Assembly: GCA_017407365.1 (NCBI GenBank)
Contig: JAFQWR010000215.1
Coordinates: forward strand, 1 to 17,773
Length of the DNA: 17,773 nucleotides
From: Clostridia bacterium
GTDB lineage: Bacteria > Bacillota > Clostridia > Christensenellales > HGM11417
Direction: 5' to 3'
The notes beneath the pieces were generated by a model that had not been told where the DNA came from, made no database searches, and saw nothing but the letters and a program-made list of their open reading frames with translations. Made by a program: the position numbers and the translations under genes. This document shows, piece after piece, positions 14,026-17,773 of this stretch. The first letter of the stretch is position 1. Every line of letters starts with the position of its first letter.

Positions 14026-14978
14026 AGAAAATCTCCTTTTGCCACGGTAAGCGCAGAAACATCACCGATGTTTTCGCTGAGCGCGGCAGGTACAATTTCG
14101 CACACCTCTGCGGCAAAGGGCAGAGCCTCACGGGCAATCACCCTTTTTGCGTGCGAAAGCAAAAGATCGTGACTGCGCATAAACACACCGCCGATGGCAA
14201 TGCGCTCGGGGTTAAAGAGGTCGATGAGAATGCTCAGCGACCTGCCCAGCATCTCGCCGCTTTTTTTGTAGACCGCCTTACAGAAAGCGTCACCTGCACG
14301 TGCGCCCTCTGCCAGCGTCTTTGCGGTGATATCCTCCTCTGCGGTGCTTTGTAAAAAGGCGGAGCTTCTGCCGCTTTTTTGCCATTTTTCCTTCAGAATA
14401 AGCGCGTATCTGCGGATGCCGCCGCCACTGCAATAGCCCTCGCACGAGCCCTTTTTGAAGTAGCCCAAGGGGCCCGTGGGCGTAAGACGCACGTGGCCGA
14501 TTTCCCCTGCGTTGTCGTTTGCACCCGCAAAAAGCCTGCCGTCTAAAATAAGACCTGCGCCAAAGCCTGTGCCAAAGGTAAGATAGATCATATTCTGCGT
14601 GCCTCTTCCCGCACCGTAGCGCCATTCCGCCACGGCGCACGCATTGGCGTCGTTTTGCAGATAGGTTTTGATGCCGAATTTGCTTTCAAAATATTCCACC
14701 ACGGGAATGTTATCCCAAAGAGGCAGACTGGGCGGACGTTGAATGATGCCAAGTCTGCTGTTTAAGGGACTGCCGCACGCAATGCCGATGCCCGCAATTT
14801 GCTCTCCGCCGTCCAGCTTCTGCTGAATGAATGCAGAATACAGCGCAAGAATCTCGTCGGGTGTTTTGCCTGCGGTGGGGAATTGGATTTTATCCTCAAT
14901 CTGTACGCTGTCTGACAGCGAGCCGATGACAGCGGCGCATTTGGTGCCGCCAATATCCAAGCCAATATACTTTGCCAT
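14022..14978 (-). CDS. ROK-family sugar kinase, variant without the usual zinc cysteines
   Basis: 318 residues from the ATG at 14978. I prefer this start over the ATG 27 bases upstream because GGGAG precedes it at the right distance and the protein then begins MAKYIGLDIGGTK. The phosphate-binding DIGGTK (8-13), the NDANA block with catalytic Asp110, GTGFGAG (136-142) and the sugar-binding Glu159/His162 (GEIGH) are present. The usual ROK zinc motif CxCGxxGC is not intact; the region reads GYFKKGSCEGYCSGGG, keeping only the later part. There is no DNA-binding domain, so it is a kinase and not a ROK repressor. It is 10 bases behind hemW and overlaps the SIS gene by 4 bases. It should phosphorylate a hexose or N-acetylhexosamine; the exact sugar is unclear. 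Confidence 0.91.
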   Translation of the reverse strand: MAKYIGLDIGGTKCAAVIGSLSDSVQIEDKIQFPTAGKTPDEILALYSAFIQQKLDGGEQIAGIGIACGSPLNSRLGIIQRPPSLPLWDNIPVVEYFESKFGIKTYLQNDANACAVAEWRYGAGRGTQNMIYLTFGTGFGAGLILDGRLFAGANDNAGEIGHVRLTPTGPLGYFKKGSCEGYCSGGGIRRYALILKEKWQKSGRSSAFLQSTAEEDITAKTLAEGARAGDAFCKAVYKKSGEMLGRSLSILIDLFNPERIAIGGVFMRSHDLLLSHAKRVIAREALPFAAEVCEIVPAALSENIGDVSALTVAKGDFL

Positions 14979-14988
14979 TTTTTCTCCC

Positions 14989-16086
14989 TTACAGCAGCCG
15001 TGCAAGCAGAGCGTTGCTCAGGTAAAAGCCCTCGTCGCTGAAGCGTACACGGTCGCCGTCTATAATAAGATAGGGGGCGAGAGCCCTTGCTCTTTCCCCG
15101 TATTTTTGCATAAAATCACAGCCAAAGCGGCTTTTCAGCTCCGATACGGAAACACCGGATTCCGTGCGGAGACCAAGCATCAGAAGCTCCTGCTCCTCTT
15201 CCTCTGCGCTCAGCTTCTCCTCGCTGACCAGCGCAAACGGAGAGGCGATGTAGCCCGAAACGTCGTCTGAGTGAAAAAAACGCCGCCTTGAAAGCAGGGA
15301 ATGCGCGCTTGCGCCAAAGCCGTAGTAATCGGTCAGATTCCAGTAGCTTTGGTTGTGCCTGCACTCCTTGCCGGGCAGAGAAAAGTTGCTGATTTCGTAG
15401 CGCATAAAGCCCCGTGCCTTCAGATATTCCACAAGCATACGGTAGCCGTCGGCGCATAAATCCTCGTCTACACGGTACCCCGATTGGTACAGCTTTGTGC
15501 CCTCTTCTACCGACAACCCGTAGGCAGACAGATGGGTGACACCCGTTTTAAGGGCGAAATCTGCCGATTTTACAAGCGTTTCCCCCGTTTCGGAAGGAAG
15601 CCCGATGATCAAATCTGCACTGATATTCACAGCGCCTGCACGCCTGAGCGCACGAACGGTGTCCGTAAAATCCACAGAGGTGTGCGCTCTGCCAAGCAAT
15701 TTCAGGGTGGTATCCTCCGCCGACTGCAAGCCGACGGAAAAGCGGTTTACCCCTGCCTGAACAAACTGAGAGGCGTTGCCTTCCCCAACGGTGGCAGGGT
15801 TACATTCCAAGGAAATTTCCATCTGCCCGTCACAGCAAAAGGCATTCTTTACCTCTGCAAGAAGCAGAGCAATGCGCTCCGCCCCGACGAGCGAGGGCGT
15901 GCCGCCGCCAAAATATACGGTGATGACACGGTGATTTTTCAGCCTGCGCCCCACCGCACGTATCTCACGCACAAGCGCACGAACGTAGGGCTCTGTCAAG
16001 CCAAGGTCGGTCTGCGAGCAAAAGCTGCAGTAGCTGCACCTGGAAAGACAAAAGGGCAAATGAAAATAGAGCGATAGCGGCTTCAT
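14989..16086 (-). CDS. hemW: Radical SAM heme chaperone HemW (coproporphyrinogen oxidase-like)
   Basis: 365 residues, close to the usual length of about 375-380. The CxxxCxxC radical SAM motif is at Cys13/Cys17/Cys20 (CLSRCSYCSFC), followed by GGGTPS (60-65) and, further on, CRHNQSYWNLTDYYGFGASAHS, typical of HemN/HemW proteins. The short N-terminus before the cysteines and the location directly behind lepA indicate HemW, which handles heme insertion, rather than the true oxygen-independent oxidase HemN. Its start overlaps the lepA stop in TAATG, so translation is coupled. In many Firmicutes hrcA follows; here a ROK kinase gene does, 10 bases away. Confidence 0.95.
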   Translation of the reverse strand: MKPLSLYFHLPFCLSRCSYCSFCSQTDLGLTEPYVRALVREIRAVGRRLKNHRVITVYFGGGTPSLVGAERIALLLAEVKNAFCCDGQMEISLECNPATVGEGNASQFVQAGVNRFSVGLQSAEDTTLKLLGRAHTSVDFTDTVRALRRAGAVNISADLIIGLPSETGETLVKSADFALKTGVTHLSAYGLSVEEGTKLYQSGYRVDEDLCADGYRMLVEYLKARGFMRYEISNFSLPGKECRHNQSYWNLTDYYGFGASAHSLLSRRRFFHSDDVSGYIASPFALVSEEKLSAEEEEQELLMLGLRTESGVSVSELKSRFGCDFMQKYGERARALAPYLIIDGDRVRFSDEGFYLSNALLARLL

Positions 16087-17773
16087 TATATTTTGAGAAT
16101 GGTGGTAAATGCCTCGGAGGGAATTTCTACCGAGCCTACCTGGCGCATACGCTTTTTACCCTCCTTCTGCTTTTCCAGAAGCTTCTTTTTACGTGTGATG
16201 TCACCGCCGTAGCACTTGGCAAGCACGTCCTTACGGAGCGCCTTAACCGTTTCTCTTGCGATGACCTTACCGCCGATGCACGCCTGCACGGGGATTTCAA
16301 ACAGCTGACGGGGAATAACCTCCTTCAGCCTTTCGGCGAGCGAGCGACCTCTTGCATACGCCTTATCCGCATGCACGATGATGCTGAGCGCATCGCAGGG
16401 CTCTCCGTTGAGCAGAATATCCAGCTTTACAAGGTTGCTCTTATCGTAGCCGTCCAGCTCGTAGTCGAGGCTTGCGTAGCCGCGCGTACGGCTTTTTAAG
16501 CTATCGAAGAAGTCGTATACGATTTCGTTCAGAGGAATGCGGTAGTGCAACGCCACACGGCTTTTATCCAGATACTGCATATCCTTGAAGTCGCCGCGCT
16601 TTTCGGCGCAGAGGTCCATGATGGCACCCACGTAGTCGGGGGGCGTGTAGATATCCGCCTTTACCATGGGCTCCTCCATCTCTGCAATTTCGGAGGGGCT
16701 GGGAAGATGCGTGGGGTTATCCACCTGCACCACCTCGCCGTCCGTTCTGGTGACACGGTAGGATACCGAGGGTGCAGTGGTGATGATGTCCAGATCAAAC
16801 TCACGCTCGATGCGCTCCTGAATGATCTCCATATGCAAAAGCCCCAAAAAGCCGCAACGGAAGCCAAAGCCGAGCGCATTGGATACGTCGGGCTCAAAAA
16901 CGAGCGAGGCGTCGTTCAGGTTTAGCTTTTCCAAGGCGTCCTTTAAGTCGTTATAACGGGAGCCGTCTACGGGATACACGCCCGAGAAAACCATGGGCAG
17001 CACCTTTTTGTAGCCGGGAAGCGCCTCTGTGGCAGACCGCTCTGCCGAGGTGATGGTATCACCCACGTGTGCGTCCTTCACCGTTTTGATGCTTGCACAC
17101 ACGTAGCCTACGTCACCTGCACGAAGCTGCTCTACCGGCAGCATACCGGGCGCAAATACACCCACCTCGGTGACCTCAAATTCCTTGCCGGTGGACATCA
17201 TCTTGATTTTACTGCCGATTTTTACACTTCCGCCAAACAGGCGCACAAGACAGACGGCGCCCTTGTAGTTATCGTATACGCTATCAAAAATCAGCGCCTT
17301 CAAGGGCTCGTCCACGGCGTCCGCAGGTGCGGGAATGCGCTCTACCACCGCCGCAAGAACGTCCGCAATGTTTTTACCCTCCTTGGCAGAAACGAGGGGA
17401 GCGCCGTCGCAGGGGAGCCCGATGACCTCCTCGATTTCCGCCTTAACGGCATCGGGGTCGGCAGAGGGCAGATCCACCTTGTTCAGCACGGGGATGATTT
17501 CGAGGTTGTTTTCCAGCGCAAGATATACGTTGGCAAGCGTCTGTGCCTCCACACCCTGAGAGGCATCCACCACAAGAATTGCGCCCTCGCAGGCGGCAAG
17601 CGAGCGGGAAACCTCGTACGAAAAGTCCACGTGACCGGGGGTATCAATCAGGTTAAGCACGTATTCCTCTCCGTCGGTATGCGTATAAAACATCCGCACG
17701 GGGGTCAGCTTAATGGTAATGCCTCTTTCACGCTCGATGTCCATGCTGTCAAGCAGCTGATCCTCCATATCGC
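16086..17773 (-). CDS. lepA: Elongation factor 4 (LepA), 5' end outside window
   Basis: 561 whole codons are visible and the frame stays open to the right edge, so about 40 N-terminal residues, including the P-loop, are missing. The visible part starts in DMEDQLLDSMDIERERGITI (switch I region). DTPGH (G3), NKVD (G4) and SAK (G5) follow in the correct order. The C-terminal end AKCYGGDITRKKKLLEKQ...KKRMRQVGSVEIP is diagnostic of LepA/EF4, the ribosomal back-translocase GTPase. The ATG at 17768 lies inside a conserved stretch and is not the start. It is the first gene of a coupled series with hemW, the ROK kinase and the SIS isomerase; its promoter is beyond the window. Confidence 0.97.
   Translation of the reverse strand, partial: DMEDQLLDSMDIERERGITIKLTPVRMFYTHTDGEEYVLNLIDTPGHVDFSYEVSRSLAACEGAILVVDASQGVEAQTLANVYLALENNLEIIPVLNKVDLPSADPDAVKAEIEEVIGLPCDGAPLVSAKEGKNIADVLAAVVERIPAPADAVDEPLKALIFDSVYDNYKGAVCLVRLFGGSVKIGSKIKMMSTGKEFEVTEVGVFAPGMLPVEQLRAGDVGYVCASIKTVKDAHVGDTITSAERSATEALPGYKKVLPMVFSGVYPVDGSRYNDLKDALEKLNLNDASLVFEPDVSNALGFGFRCGFLGLLHMEIIQERIEREFDLDIITTAPSVSYRVTRTDGEVVQVDNPTHLPSPSEIAEMEEPMVKADIYTPPDYVGAIMDLCAEKRGDFKDMQYLDKSRVALHYRIPLNEIVYDFFDSLKSRTRGYASLDYELDGYDKSNLVKLDILLNGEPCDALSIIVHADKAYARGRSLAERLKEVIPRQLFEIPVQACIGGKVIARETVKALRKDVLAKCYGGDITRKKKLLEKQKEGKKRMRQVGSVEIPSEAFTTILKI

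Noticed and set aside
1..17773. CRISPR array, tRNA, phage, transposon or defence genes
   Set aside because: Neither strand shows spaced direct repeats, tRNA-like folds, transposase or nuclease motifs; the window is fully explained by housekeeping and glycan-use genes.

Overview
The window looks like a chromosomal segment of a Gram-positive, probably gut-associated Clostridia-type bacterium. The evidence is strong purine-rich Shine-Dalgarno sites, two lipoproteins, an LplABC/YtcP-type sugar importer with no ATPase of its own, the lepA-hemW gene order common in Firmicutes, and an Ig-like surface protein with a hydrophobic KKR tail. A finer placement (for example Christensenellales) is only a guess from the style of the surface protein. 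All eleven genes I can support lie on the minus strand, so transcription runs from position 17773 towards 1. The long plus-strand ORFs are antisense shadows.

Right part (17773 to about 11697): the 3' part of lepA (EF4), then hemW, a ROK sugar kinase, a GmhA-type SIS isomerase, and a tandem two-domain SASA/SGNH acetylesterase. The first four are fused by start/stop overlaps or near-zero spacing. A sugar-metabolism module therefore appears to ride on a housekeeping lepA-hemW unit, where many Firmicutes have hrcA-grpE-dnaK instead. A hairpin just after the esterase gene (11658-11685) is a plausible terminator.

Middle and left part (about 11570 to 1): a promoter-like region with two inverted repeats (11489-11567) precedes a second unit. 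Its genes are a GH78-like six-hairpin glycosidase (cytoplasmic), an AraC-family regulator, an ABC permease with an unusual 4-helix N-terminal extension, a second ABC permease, a lipoprotein solute-binding protein, a 990-residue repeat-rich surface protein, and a lipoprotein with PKD and discoidin-like domains. The last gene runs off the window at position 1. Two intercistronic hairpins without U-tracts bracket the surface protein gene.

Inferred logic: the surface protein and lipoprotein bind or cut a complex glycan outside the cell. The solute-binding protein and two permeases import oligosaccharides, powered by an ATPase encoded elsewhere. The GH78-like enzyme and the acetylesterase trim them in the cytoplasm. 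The ROK kinase and SIS isomerase may process a released sugar. The AraC protein is the likely local sensor. The substrate cannot be read from the sequence; a rhamnose-containing, acetylated glycan is the simplest guess. No intergenic stretch exceeds 300 bases (largest 11468-11696). I found no tRNA, rRNA, CRISPR array, insertion sequence or phage gene.
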